From UBA5486 sp036744795 (GTDB lineage Bacteria > Bacillota > UBA4882 > UBA10575), in contig DAIOHK010000010.1 of the NCBI GenBank assembly GCA_036744795.1, forward strand, positions 7,375 through 71,374: a stretch of DNA of 64,000 bases, read 5' to 3'. A model generated the notes under the pieces. That model searched no databases. It was given only the letters and a program-made list of their open reading frames with translations, and was not told the DNA's origin. A program made the position numbers and the translations under genes. Positions 8,732 through 16,976 of this stretch are shown piece after piece (position 1 is the stretch's first letter; each line of letters starts with the position of its first letter).

Positions 8732-9591
8732 TGAAATACACAATAGAATTTAAAGATAAGAAGGCAAGAGGCAAGAATGTTTCTAGTTATTTCAAGTATG
8801 GTTTTTTATACATATTATTACTTATATACTTATTCCCTTTTTATCTGGTGTTTATAAACTCATTTAAAAGCAGAACAGAAATAATCTCCAATCCTCTAGG
8901 ATTTATTAGTAAGATGAATTTGTCTAACTTTGTTAATGCCTTTAAACGAATGAATTATTTGGATGCCTTTATTAATTCGTTAATTATTACTACTATTAGT
9001 GTACTAATCATTGCTTTATTTTCTTCGATGACAGCTTATTTTTTCGTCAGGTTTAAATGGAAAATTAATAAATTCTTGTTTTTAATGATGGTAACTTCTA
9101 TGCTCATTCCGTTTCAGTCAATTATGATTCCGTTGGTACGAATTTATGGGGCAACTTTAAAGTTGTTAGATAATAAATGGATTTTGATTTATATGTATAT
9201 GGGTTTTGGTTCTTCCCTTTCCGTCTTTGTTTATCATGGATTTATTAAAAGTATTCCTATGGAATTAGAAGAAGCTGCGATGATAGATGGGTGCACAAGG
9301 GTACAGACTTTCTTCAGGATTGTATTGCCTCTTTTAAGGTCGACTACATTAACTCTTATAATCCTGAATGTACTTTGGATCTGGAATGATTTTCTTCTTC
9401 CTTCCTTGGTTCTGATTTCTAAGGCAAATAGAACCTTACCTTTATCAACTTTTTATTTTCATGGTACTTATACTTCAGATTATGGCTTATTAATGGCTGG
9501 TTTATTATTAACTATTATTCCTGTAATTATATTTTTCCTTTTGATGCAAAAGCATATAATAAGCGGAATAATGCAGGGAGCTATCAAGTAG
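8731..9591 (+). CDS. Sugar ABC transporter permease (MalG type)
   Basis: 286 aa, six hydrophobic segments, EAA loop EEAAMIDGCTRVQTFFRIVLP near residues 177-197, split as EEAAMIDGCT and RVQTFFRIVLP. A long cytoplasmic N-terminus (KDKKARGKN) precedes the first membrane helix. It overlaps the previous gene by one base. Its stop codon is directly followed by the fructokinase relic. Confidence 0.92.
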   Translation: MKYTIEFKDKKARGKNVSSYFKYGFLYILLLIYLFPFYLVFINSFKSRTEIISNPLGFISKMNLSNFVNAFKRMNYLDAFINSLIITTISVLIIALFSSMTAYFFVRFKWKINKFLFLMMVTSMLIPFQSIMIPLVRIYGATLKLLDNKWILIYMYMGFGSSLSVFVYHGFIKSIPMELEEAAMIDGCTRVQTFFRIVLPLLRSTTLTLIILNVLWIWNDFLLPSLVLISKANRTLPLSTFYFHGTYTSDYGLLMAGLLLTIIPVIIFFLLMQKHIISGIMQGAIK

Positions 9592-9797
9592 TCGTTCGTG
9601 CAGGGGAAGCTTTTATGGGCGGTTTTCTCTATAAGATTTTCTCTAAGTCTGAGAAAATGGGGATAAGTAATTTAACGCAGGAAAAGGCTTTTGAAGCGGT
9701 AGCTTTTGCTAATAAAGTTGCTGCGCTTAGTACTACGCGTAAAGGTGCAGTTAAATCTTTTCCAAGCAGGGAGGAAGTTATTGATTTGAGTTTCTAG
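9591..9797 (+). pseudogene. C-terminal remnant of a PfkB-family fructokinase
   Basis: The frame from 9591 to the TAG at 9797 reads VVRAGEAFMGGFLYKIFS...AFANKVAALSTTRKGAVKSFPSREEV in parts. This matches the last fifth of bacterial fructokinases: the PfkB signature 2 region (normally GAGDAFVGGFL) and the closing AALSTTRKGA motif. The catalytic Asp of GAGD is Glu here and everything upstream is missing; the fragment begins right at the permease stop codon. An intact gene would have supplied the fructokinase needed for the fructose released by sucrose phosphorylase. A separate small functional protein is unlikely. Confidence 0.8.
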
Positions 9798-9926
9798 GTG
9801 TTAAATTGGTATAGATCATGTATAATGGAACGGGTAGTTAATATTATGTTTAAACTATATAACTAAAATTAATTTATCTGATATTATCAATGAGGTTCGA
9901 GAGTTTTGTACAGCAGGAGGGGAAAA

Positions 9927-10904
9927 ATGCCGACAATCAAAGATGTAGCGAAAAAAGCAGGCGTTACGGTTACTACTGTTTCCCGAGTTCTAAATAATCG
10001 CGGATACATTAGTGAAGCTACCAGAAAAAAAGTATATAAAGTTATGGAAGAATTAAATTATCAGCCTAATGAGCTTGCCCGATCCTTATATCGCGGAAAG
10101 TCTAATCTGATTGGGTTAATCATCCCTACTGTCTCACATCCTTTTTTTGGTGAGTTATCTGCTTATATTGAAGGGTATGCGCATAGTAAAGGTTATAAAA
10201 TATTGCTTTGTAATTCTCAACTTGAGCGAGAGAAGGAGAAAGAATACGTTGAGATGCTCAAGAGACACCAGGTTGATGGGATTATTATGGCTAGTCACAC
10301 TATAGAGGTAGATGATTATTCTAGAGTTAATTTACCTATTGTTACCTTTGATCGGAGGATTAAAGAGAAAATTCCCTATGTATCTTCGGATAACTACCAA
10401 GGGGGTAAACTGGCAACTAACCTATTGATTGATAAGGGATGTAAAGAAATAGCCCATATCTGTGGTAATCTTAGCTTAGATCTCTTAGCTAATAAACGTA
10501 ACGAAGCCTTTGTATTTACTGCAAAGGAGCGGGGTATCAAATATTACACCGTGCAAACAGAAATTAATGTCTTTGAGACTAAGCAGTACGAACGTTTAAT
10601 ATTGGATTTATTTAATGAACATCCGAATTTGGATGGCATTTTTGCTGGTAGTGATCTAATGGCAGCTAGTGCCATAAAAATCTGTTATCAACTAAAAAAA
10701 GAGATACCGGATGAGGTGCGAATTATTGGTTATGATGATATTAATATTGCATCATTAGTTACTCCTCAAATTACTACGATAAAACAACCGATTGAAAAGA
10801 TGAGTAAGTTAGCAATGGAGATATTGATTAAGCAGATGAATAAAGAAAAGGTTAATGTAGAGAATATTCTCCCTGTTACTTTACAAGAAAGAGAAACCAC
10901 ATAA
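9927..10904 (+). CDS. LacI-family regulator of the sucrose genes
   Basis: 325 aa. The N-terminal helix-turn-helix is canonical (IKDVAKKAGVTVTTVSRVLN, residues 4-23) and the LacI hinge region with the ARSLYRGKSNLIGLIIP segment precedes a periplasmic-binding-protein-like effector domain. The ATG at 9927 is preferred to an upstream TTG because AGGAGGGG lies 5-6 bp before it. It sits between two transcription units that carry the same TGTCAA-N4-TTGACA operator, so it is the natural candidate for their repressor, with a sucrose-derived inducer (inference). Confidence 0.93.
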   Translation: MPTIKDVAKKAGVTVTTVSRVLNNRGYISEATRKKVYKVMEELNYQPNELARSLYRGKSNLIGLIIPTVSHPFFGELSAYIEGYAHSKGYKILLCNSQLEREKEKEYVEMLKRHQVDGIIMASHTIEVDDYSRVNLPIVTFDRRIKEKIPYVSSDNYQGGKLATNLLIDKGCKEIAHICGNLSLDLLANKRNEAFVFTAKERGIKYYTVQTEINVFETKQYERLILDLFNEHPNLDGIFAGSDLMAASAIKICYQLKKEIPDEVRIIGYDDINIASLVTPQITTIKQPIEKMSKLAMEILIKQMNKEKVNVENILPVTLQERETT

Positions 10905-10964
10905 AAAGGGAGACTATTTTATTCGCCCTTTTCAAAAGCAAAAGGACGTTTTTTTCAGATAAAA

Positions 10965-11003
10965 TGTCAAACGGTTGACATAGCGTTTATTACATTATAT
11001 AAT
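10965..11003 (+). promoter_or_regulatory. Sucrose phosphorylase promoter with LacI-type operator
   Basis: The operator TGTCAAACGGTTGACA (10965-10980) differs at one base from the copy at 6318. Its right half is also the -35 box TTGACA; after 17 bp comes TATAAT (10998-11003). The operator/-35 overlap is identical in both promoters. Confidence 0.87.
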
Positions 11004-11058
11004 CAAAACACTTTTAGTATTATTATGGATGGAGATCAAAGGGGAATAGGAGTAGATA

Positions 11059-12510
11059 GTGGTGACGATTAAAAATAAAATAGTTCTTATTACATATGCT
11101 GATAGTATGGGTAAAAATCTAAAAGAGTTGAGAGAGCTCCTGACAACTCATTGTCAAGGCGTAGTAGGTGGAGTTCATCTCTTGCCTTTTTTTCCATCCT
11201 CAGCTGATAGAGGATTTGCCCCTCTTACCTACAAAGAAGTAGATGAAAAATTTGGTACATGGAATGATATTGAAGATTTGGGCTGCGATTTTTATTTACT
11301 TTTTGATTTTATGATTAATCATATTTCTCGGCAATCTAAGTTTTTTCAAGATTTTAAAAAAAACAAAGATAACTCAGCATATGCGGATTTATTTATTAGG
11401 TATAAGGATTTTTGGCCCCAGGGAGAACCTAGCAAAGAAGATGTTAATTTGATCTATAAAAGAAAACCGAAAGCACCTTTTGTTAATGTTGAATTTAATG
11501 ATGGTACTCGTGAAAAAATTTGGTGTACTTTTGCCGATGAGCAGATTGATTTGAATATAACTACTGAAACCGGCAAGAAGTTTATCCGTGATTCCCTAGC
11601 TTTTCTTGCGGAGAAAGGAGCTTCGATCATTAGGTTGGATGCTTTTGCTTATGCAACAAAAAAAGCGGGGACTAACTGTTTTTTTGTGGAGCCCGATGTT
11701 TGGGAGTTATTAGAGTATGTCGAATCAATTCTAAAGCCTTATGGGGTTGAGATCCTACCGGAAATCCATGAGCATTATTCGATTCAATTAAAGTTAGCGG
11801 ATAAAGGATATTGGGTATACGATTTTGCACTGCCAATGCTACTTCTTCATGCTCTCTACTCCGGCTCTAACAAAAAACTTGTTAACTGGTTAAAAATCTG
11901 TCCGAGAAAACAATTTACTACCTTGGATACGCATGACGGTATCGGGGTGGTGGATGTAAGAGATCTTTTAAGTGATGAGGAAATAGAGGAGACCAAAGAG
12001 TATCTTTATTCAAAGGGAGCAAACGTAAAACGGATCTATAGCACAACCGCCTATAATAATTTGGATATTTACCAGATTAATTGTACATATTATTCGGCTT
12101 TGGGTAATAATGATCAGGCCTATTTACTTGCCAGAGCAATTCAGTTTTTTGCTCCGGGTATTCCTCAAGTCTATTATGTAGGATTATTAGCTGGGGAAAA
12201 TGATATAGAACTACTGGAAAAGACCAAGGTAGGGAGGAATATAAACCGTCATTATTATACTAAAGAAGAAGTTGAAGAAAATTTAGAGAGATCAGTTGTA
12301 AAAAAACTGTTTTCTTTAATGAGGTTTCGCAATTCATATCCGGCTTTTCAAGGAGAATATGAGATTAATTCTATTAATGAAGAATTATTGGAGATTACGT
12401 GGCAAAACAATGAGTATGAAACTACTTTAAAAGCTAATCTTAAAACACACCAGTATAGCATAGTTTATTTCGACCCTATAAAGAATAGTAATTGTAAATT
12501 GTCAATATGA
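11059..12510 (+). CDS. gtfA: Sucrose phosphorylase (GH13 subfamily 18)
   Basis: 483 aa cytoplasmic enzyme converting sucrose and phosphate to glucose-1-phosphate and fructose. The family-specific block LLPFFPSSADRGFAPLTY is present near residue 40. The GH13 catalytic triad is complete: nucleophile Asp194 (IIRLDAFAYA), acid/base Glu235 (LPEIHEH), and Asp293 (TLDTHDG), at nearly the same positions as Asp192, Glu232 and Asp290 of the Bifidobacterium adolescentis enzyme. The start is GTG; a second in-frame GTG follows at once. Length is normal. Related GH13_18 members use sucrose-6-phosphate or glucosylglycerate, so exact acceptor specificity is not certain. Confidence 0.9.
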   Translation: MVTIKNKIVLITYADSMGKNLKELRELLTTHCQGVVGGVHLLPFFPSSADRGFAPLTYKEVDEKFGTWNDIEDLGCDFYLLFDFMINHISRQSKFFQDFKKNKDNSAYADLFIRYKDFWPQGEPSKEDVNLIYKRKPKAPFVNVEFNDGTREKIWCTFADEQIDLNITTETGKKFIRDSLAFLAEKGASIIRLDAFAYATKKAGTNCFFVEPDVWELLEYVESILKPYGVEILPEIHEHYSIQLKLADKGYWVYDFALPMLLLHALYSGSNKKLVNWLKICPRKQFTTLDTHDGIGVVDVRDLLSDEEIEETKEYLYSKGANVKRIYSTTAYNNLDIYQINCTYYSALGNNDQAYLLARAIQFFAPGIPQVYYVGLLAGENDIELLEKTKVGRNINRHYYTKEEVEENLERSVVKKLFSLMRFRNSYPAFQGEYEINSINEELLEITWQNNEYETTLKANLKTHQYSIVYFDPIKNSNCKLSI

Positions 12511-12534
12511 GGTAATAGTATATTTTATTAAATG

Positions 12535-12563
12535 CAAAAAAGATCGCTTCGGCGATCTTTTTT
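12535..12563 (+). terminator. Rho-independent terminator with UUCG loop
   Basis: GATCGC-TTCG-GCGATC, flanked by A-run and T-run (AAAAAA/TTTTTT), just after sucrose phosphorylase. The extra-stable UUCG tetraloop and the symmetric A/T flanks make it strong and possibly bidirectional. The remaining sequence to 12849 holds no gene I recognise. Confidence 0.92.
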
Positions 12564-12849
12564 GATGGGGTTTTATAGCAATAAATAGTTGTAATAAATA
12601 AGTACTATAGTCTAACTGAGGAATACACCACTTACCTTTCTTGTGAACCGGATGATTTATCTTTACATCAGAAGTGAACAAAGAGAGTTTTGCTCTAGTC
12701 TAAAATTATTGTAGATTTTAAGAGGTAATAATTTGTAAAGATAGAAGAAAAACTTTACATGAATGAATGCTTCAAATCCATTGAAGATATCCTAAAGTTA
12801 GAATAAAATGATTGGTAGCATATTATTTAAAAACAAAGAGGTGGAAATA

Positions 12850-13254
12850 ATGGAAAGATCATTAGTACTTATAAAGCCAGACGGAGTTGAGAGAAGATTA
12901 ATTGGTCAAATTATTTCAATTTATGAAAGAAAAGGACTTAACATAACCGCTTTAAAACTTATTAAACCATCCAAAGAAATTGCGGAAAACCATTATATTG
13001 AACATAAAGATAAGCCGTTCTTTCAAGAATTGGTTGATTACCTTACCAGAGGAAAGGTATGCGCAATGATTATTGAAGGTGATAATGTAATAAAGACGGT
13101 TAGGAAAATAAATGGAGCAACCGATCCGGCGGAGGCGGAGATGGGTACCATTAGGGGCCAATTTGCCCTGTCCAAGTCCGAAAATATAGTTCATGCTTCG
13201 GATTCCGTAGAAAGTGCCGAACGTGAGATAAAAATATGGTTTGATCCGGCGTGA
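12850..13254 (+). CDS. ndk: Nucleoside diphosphate kinase
   Basis: 134 aa. Transfers the gamma phosphate from ATP to other nucleoside diphosphates through a phospho-His intermediate. The active-site block is NIVHASDS with His115, and the N-terminus ERSLVLIKPDGVER is canonical. The ATG at 12850 follows AGAGGTGG and gives the usual family length; an in-frame ATG 14 codons upstream has no ribosome site and would add a non-conserved extension. A monocistronic unit. Confidence 0.97.
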   Translation: MERSLVLIKPDGVERRLIGQIISIYERKGLNITALKLIKPSKEIAENHYIEHKDKPFFQELVDYLTRGKVCAMIIEGDNVIKTVRKINGATDPAEAEMGTIRGQFALSKSENIVHASDSVESAEREIKIWFDPA

Positions 13255-13283
13255 GCGACTACCTATTTTAAGAGAATTAACAT

Positions 13284-13326
13284 AAAAAGTGAGTAGCAAA
13301 AAATTTTTTGTATACTCGCTTTTTTT
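13284..13326 (+). terminator. Rho-independent terminator after ndk
   Basis: AAAAAGTGAGTA pairs with TATACTCGCTTTTTT across an internal AAAAAATTTTTT segment that can itself pair; a T-run follows. Confidence 0.75.
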
Positions 13327-13336
13327 ATGCATAATA

Positions 13337-13372
13337 ATTATGTACGAATTAATTTTAAATATCGTACATAAT
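13337..13372 (+). promoter_or_regulatory. Inverted repeat upstream of Phd-Uma2 gene, candidate operator
   Basis: ATTATGTACGA (13337-13347) and TCGTACATAAT (13362-13372) are perfect 11-bp inverted arms separated by 14 bp. A smaller dyad AGCAC/GTGCT follows at 13386-13402. Phd-type domains bind palindromes in their own promoter, so autoregulation by the downstream protein is a fair guess. Confidence 0.6.
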
Positions 13373-13443
13373 GGTTAAATATATAGCACTAAAATATTGT
13401 GCTTAATTGTCTATAATGGTATACTATTATTGGAGGTGATTAT

Positions 13444-14214
13444 ATGAAATCAATGAATTACAAGGAAGGTACTGTAATTACTGCTACCGAACTTAAGCAA
13501 AGTTTAGGGAAATATCTGGATTATGTTGAACAGAAAAATGATGTGGTGATCACGAAAAATGGTAAGAAAATTGCCAGGCTAACCCCTTATGTAACTGATA
13601 TTGAAGAATATTTTATAATAAGAGAAAAAGCATTGGATTATCAATATGGTGGGAAAAAGGTTTCTTATGAAGAGTTTATGGAGATTTATGAAAAAAGCAC
13701 ACTAAGAATGGAATTTATTAATGGTGAAATCTATATATTGGCTTCTCCAACGATAGGCCATCAGGAAATACTTGGGAGAATGCATATAACCTTTGACGAA
13801 TATTTTAAAGGTAATAAATGTAGAGTGTTTTTAGCGCCTTTTGATGTACATTTCAAAAAGAAGGATTTTAAAGAACCTGATGTTATGCAGCCGGATATTT
13901 TAGTAGCCTGTGATTTAGAGGATAATGTAACGGACAAGGGGAGGTATATGGGGACCCCGACCTTGGTTGTCGAAATTCTCTCGGACAGCACTCGAAATAA
14001 AGATATGATTGATAAATTAAATACTTATAGATTATCAGGAGTAAAGGAATACTGGATAATTGATCAAAAGCAAGAAAATATTATGATCTATAGCTTTAAT
14101 GATTTTGAAATTGATAAGTATAAGACTTTTGAAAGGGGAGAGGTTGCCAGATCACTGGTTTTTAACGGCCTATCAACAGATATTGAAAACTTGTTTAACG
14201 GATTGATACAGTAA
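13444..14214 (+). CDS. Phd/YefM-type DNA-binding domain fused to a Uma2-family nuclease
   Basis: 256 aa with two parts. Residues 10-50 (VITATELKQSLGKYLDYVEQ, then DVVITKNGKKIARLTP) are a Phd/YefM antitoxin N-domain, which normally dimerises and binds DNA. Residues about 73-250 are a Uma2 (DUF820) domain of the PD-(D/E)XK superfamily, with Asp151 (QPDILVA), Glu177 (VVEILSDS), Lys191 and Tyr195 as the conserved residues. Uma2 domains are predicted nucleases without an established cellular role. A start at 13444 fits a GGAGGTGA site. The next gene is another Uma2 protein with a different DNA-binding domain. No separate toxin gene is present. Confidence 0.85.
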   Translation: MKSMNYKEGTVITATELKQSLGKYLDYVEQKNDVVITKNGKKIARLTPYVTDIEEYFIIREKALDYQYGGKKVSYEEFMEIYEKSTLRMEFINGEIYILASPTIGHQEILGRMHITFDEYFKGNKCRVFLAPFDVHFKKKDFKEPDVMQPDILVACDLEDNVTDKGRYMGTPTLVVEILSDSTRNKDMIDKLNTYRLSGVKEYWIIDQKQENIMIYSFNDFEIDKYKTFERGEVARSLVFNGLSTDIENLFNGLIQ

Positions 14215-14361
14215 AATTGAACTTATCTATTAAGCATTCTTGGCGAAATAAAGGATCGAAGGTCGAGCAACATACTATATTATTCGGTTATGCTCTTAAA
14301 TTTAGGGTAACGCAGTTAGCTTAGCCCAAGGATGGACTATTTAGCGGAATCTGATGCTTCT

Positions 14362-14405
14362 TGATTCACCTCACCTGGCTTTAATTTAAATTACTTAATG
14401 CGATT
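14362..14405 (-). repeat. Partial copy of dispersed palindromic repeat family 2
   Basis: GATTCACCTCACCTGGCTTT and the following AATTTAAATTACTTAATGCG resemble the reverse complement of the repeat at 33550-33611. Only one half is recognisable. Confidence 0.5.
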
Positions 14406-14477
14406 GGCGGAAACTAGTTGTGAATGATTAATTAATAACAGCTGTGTTTAATTGTATTAAGTAGTGGGGGTGCTCGG

Positions 14478-15233
14478 ATGGAGAAATTGTTGACAGCTCA
14501 GGAATTAGCGGAGATGTTAAATCTGTCAGTGGATTCGATTTGGAGATATACGCAACAAAAAAAGATTCCCTTTATCAAATTGGAAGAAAAAGAATATCGG
14601 TTTGAAAAAGAAGCAGTCTTATCTGCTTTGCTTACGGAAAAGATAATTCTTAAGGAAGAACATCCTGTATACTCAAAGCAAGGTGGATATACTTATGAGG
14701 ATTATTTGCAGATCCCTGAAGAACCAGGCTACCGGTTTGAGATCCTAGAAGGAATTTTGGTAAAAGAACCATCCCCTTCAGTGCATCACCAACGGGTTAC
14801 TTCAGCATTATATTGTCAGCTAAAGACATATTTTGCTGATTCTGATCCTGAAGGTGAACTCTTTTTTGCTCCTTTGGATCTTACATTGTCAACCGGTAAT
14901 GTGCTACAGCCAGATATATTATTTGTCTCTAGCGCCCGTAGAAAAATTATGCGACAGGAGCGGATTGATGGCGCTTGTGATTTAGTTGTGGAGATTATGT
15001 CCCCCACAAACCGCCGGAAAGACCGCCTTCGTAAGATGGGAATCTATCGTAAAGCAGGGATTCCTCACTATTGGCTCGTTGATCCGGAGGAAAACACCTT
15101 AGAAGCTTTTATGCTCATTGGTGGAAACTATACTTTGGTAGCCGCGGGCGGCCCGGGTGATGAGTTTATTCATCCTGAGTTTGCGGGAATGAATCTGGAT
15201 CTAAAGCGGTTATTTTATAAACCTGTATTTTAA
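14478..15233 (+). CDS. Excisionase/MerR-type helix-turn-helix fused to a Uma2-family nuclease
   Basis: 251 aa. Residues 1-50 (LLTAQELAEMLNLSVDSIWR, YTQQKKIPFIKL, YRFEKEAVL) form an excisionase-type winged helix found in helix_turn_helix_17 proteins. From about residue 75 (YTYEDYLQIPEEPGYRFEIL) a full Uma2/DUF820 domain follows with Asp146 (QPDILFV), Glu172 (VVEIMSPT), Lys186 and Tyr190. It is about 25-30% similar by eye to the preceding Uma2 protein in this domain but shares nothing at the N-terminus. GTGGGGGTG precedes the start. Function unknown; a DNA-targeted nuclease or regulator is an inference from domain content. Confidence 0.85.
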   Translation: MEKLLTAQELAEMLNLSVDSIWRYTQQKKIPFIKLEEKEYRFEKEAVLSALLTEKIILKEEHPVYSKQGGYTYEDYLQIPEEPGYRFEILEGILVKEPSPSVHHQRVTSALYCQLKTYFADSDPEGELFFAPLDLTLSTGNVLQPDILFVSSARRKIMRQERIDGACDLVVEIMSPTNRRKDRLRKMGIYRKAGIPHYWLVDPEENTLEAFMLIGGNYTLVAAGGPGDEFIHPEFAGMNLDLKRLFYKPVF

Positions 15234-15507
15234 GTGCATACAAATTTATATTTGACCCAGGTTTCTTAATATCAATTATAAAACAGCTAAAATTTCTAAT
15301 TAAGACTGAAGGGAATGGGATGGAAATAAAGAATATTAATAACTTGCTAGAGTATATTTCATAAGAGAAGTTTGGATGACATAGGAAATTATCCTTGAAT
15401 TTCAGGAATAATTATGATTTATAAGGTATTTACCTTTTGAAAAACTGTTAACCACTTTGATCAACGTAAGGTGGTTATTATTTTTTTACTTAGTAGGGGG
15501 AACTAAT

Positions 15508-16890
15508 ATGGGTATAAAAAATCAGCTGCTTGTAAGTACCTTTGATAAAAAAGACTTTTATCAAAAAATGCTCAAAATAGCGTTTCCCATCGTGATCCAG
15601 AATTTCATTTCTTCCTTTTTAAATATGATTGATACGGTAATGGTTGGTAAATTGGGAGAAACAGAGATTGCAGCGGTTGGTATTGCTAACCAGTATTTTT
15701 TCTTTTTTAATATGTTCATGGTTGGGATGTGTGCAGGATGTGGAGTATTTATCTCCCAGTTTTGGGGTAAGAAGGATATAAAGAATATTAAACGGATAGT
15801 GGGGATCGGACTGGGATCAGCTGTAATGGTTTCTATTTCCTTTGTGGTTTTTGGCTGTTTTTGTCCCAAGCAGATTATTGCTATTTTTAATAAGGAAGTC
15901 AGAGTAATAGATTTAGGAGCCCGGTATTTGAAGATTGTTTTAGCTAGTTATATCTTTACCGGTGTTACCTTTGTTTATAATTTTTCATTAAGGTCAATTG
16001 GGAATTCGATTCAACCGATGATAATTAGTTTAGTGGCTCTTATTTGTAATGCTTTTTTCAATTATATCTTCATTTTTGGTAAATTTGGGGTGCCTGCAAT
16101 GGGGGTTGAAGGTGCTGCTTTAGCGACTGTAATAGCAAGAGTAGTTGAAACAATCGTTCTTGTAGTTTCTGTTTATGCCGAGAAAGGAGTTCTAGCCGCT
16201 TCTGTTTATGAACTTACGGATGTTAGTTTGGAGTTTGTAAAAAAAGCTTACAGGACAATTTTACCGGTTATCCTGAATGATATCTGTTGGGGGCTTGGTA
16301 GTTTAGTTTATTCAGCAGTTTACGGGAGAATGGGTACTCAGGCTGTAGCAGCTATTCAGATCTGCAATACCATAATCAATCTCTTTATGGTGGTGATTTT
16401 TGGGATGTCTAATGCGGCAGCAGTGATGGTTGGAAACAGTATCGGAGCAGGGAAAGAGAGACTTGGTAGGGATTATGCCAGAAGGTTTACCCTCCTTTCA
16501 GTAACAGTGGGTATTGTTTTGGGTATTCTTCTTGCATTAGCATCGCCTTATATACTCAACCTATTCAATGTTTCCAGTATAGTGCGGAGCTATTCCCAGG
16601 TTATTTTGTATATAGTCTCTATTATATTTTTTATTAGGGTCTTTGATATTATTCTTATTGTTGGTATTTTACGCGGAGGCGGAGATGCGAAGCATGCTTT
16701 ACTGATCGAAGGATTTACTATGTGGTTTATTGGAGTGCCGCTTACCATTATTGGAGCTTTTGTTTTCAAGTTTCCTGTATATATAGTTTACGCCCTTGCT
16801 ATAGTGGAAGAGATTTCAAAATGTATTTTAGGGTTGATGAGATTAAAATCAGGACGGTGGATCCGAAATGTAACTCATAATATGGTATAG
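15508..16890 (+). CDS. MATE-family efflux transporter
   Basis: 460 aa inner-membrane multidrug/Na+ or H+ antiporter with twelve predicted transmembrane helices in two related halves (IQNFISSFLNMIDTVMVGKL in the first, NDICWGLGSLVYSAVYGRMG in the second). The ATG at 15508 behind AGGGGGAAC is chosen over an upstream ATG that lacks a ribosome site. It is monocistronic, ending in a bidirectional terminator shared with the convergent 5'-nucleotidase gene. Substrate unknown. Confidence 0.92.
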   Translation: MGIKNQLLVSTFDKKDFYQKMLKIAFPIVIQNFISSFLNMIDTVMVGKLGETEIAAVGIANQYFFFFNMFMVGMCAGCGVFISQFWGKKDIKNIKRIVGIGLGSAVMVSISFVVFGCFCPKQIIAIFNKEVRVIDLGARYLKIVLASYIFTGVTFVYNFSLRSIGNSIQPMIISLVALICNAFFNYIFIFGKFGVPAMGVEGAALATVIARVVETIVLVVSVYAEKGVLAASVYELTDVSLEFVKKAYRTILPVILNDICWGLGSLVYSAVYGRMGTQAVAAIQICNTIINLFMVVIFGMSNAAAVMVGNSIGAGKERLGRDYARRFTLLSVTVGIVLGILLALASPYILNLFNVSSIVRSYSQVILYIVSIIFFIRVFDIILIVGILRGGGDAKHALLIEGFTMWFIGVPLTIIGAFVFKFPVYIVYALAIVEEISKCILGLMRLKSGRWIRNVTHNMV

Positions 16891-16933
16891 ACTATTAGTT
16901 CTCTGATTTATATTTCTTAAAAAGGATCTAATT

Positions 16934-16970
16934 AAAAACTGGTCGGAAGCATCGCCTTCGACCAGTTTTT
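16934..16970. terminator. Bidirectional terminator between convergent genes
   Basis: AAAAACTGGTCG(G)AAG pairs with CTTCGACCAGTTTTT, with a single bulged G. A-run on one side and T-run on the other serve both the MATE gene (+) and the 5'-nucleotidase gene (-). Confidence 0.9.
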
Positions 16971-16976
16971 CGCTAT

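Noticed and set aside
9615..9797. Stand-alone 60-aa protein from the ATG at 9615
   Set aside because: The ATG is an internal Met of the PfkB signature region and the frame continues upstream into kinase-like sequence; it is a gene remnant without its own ribosome site.
13444..14214. Ordinary type II antitoxin with adjacent toxin
   Set aside because: The Phd domain is fused to a full Uma2 domain and no toxin-like ORF follows; the next gene is another Uma2 fusion.
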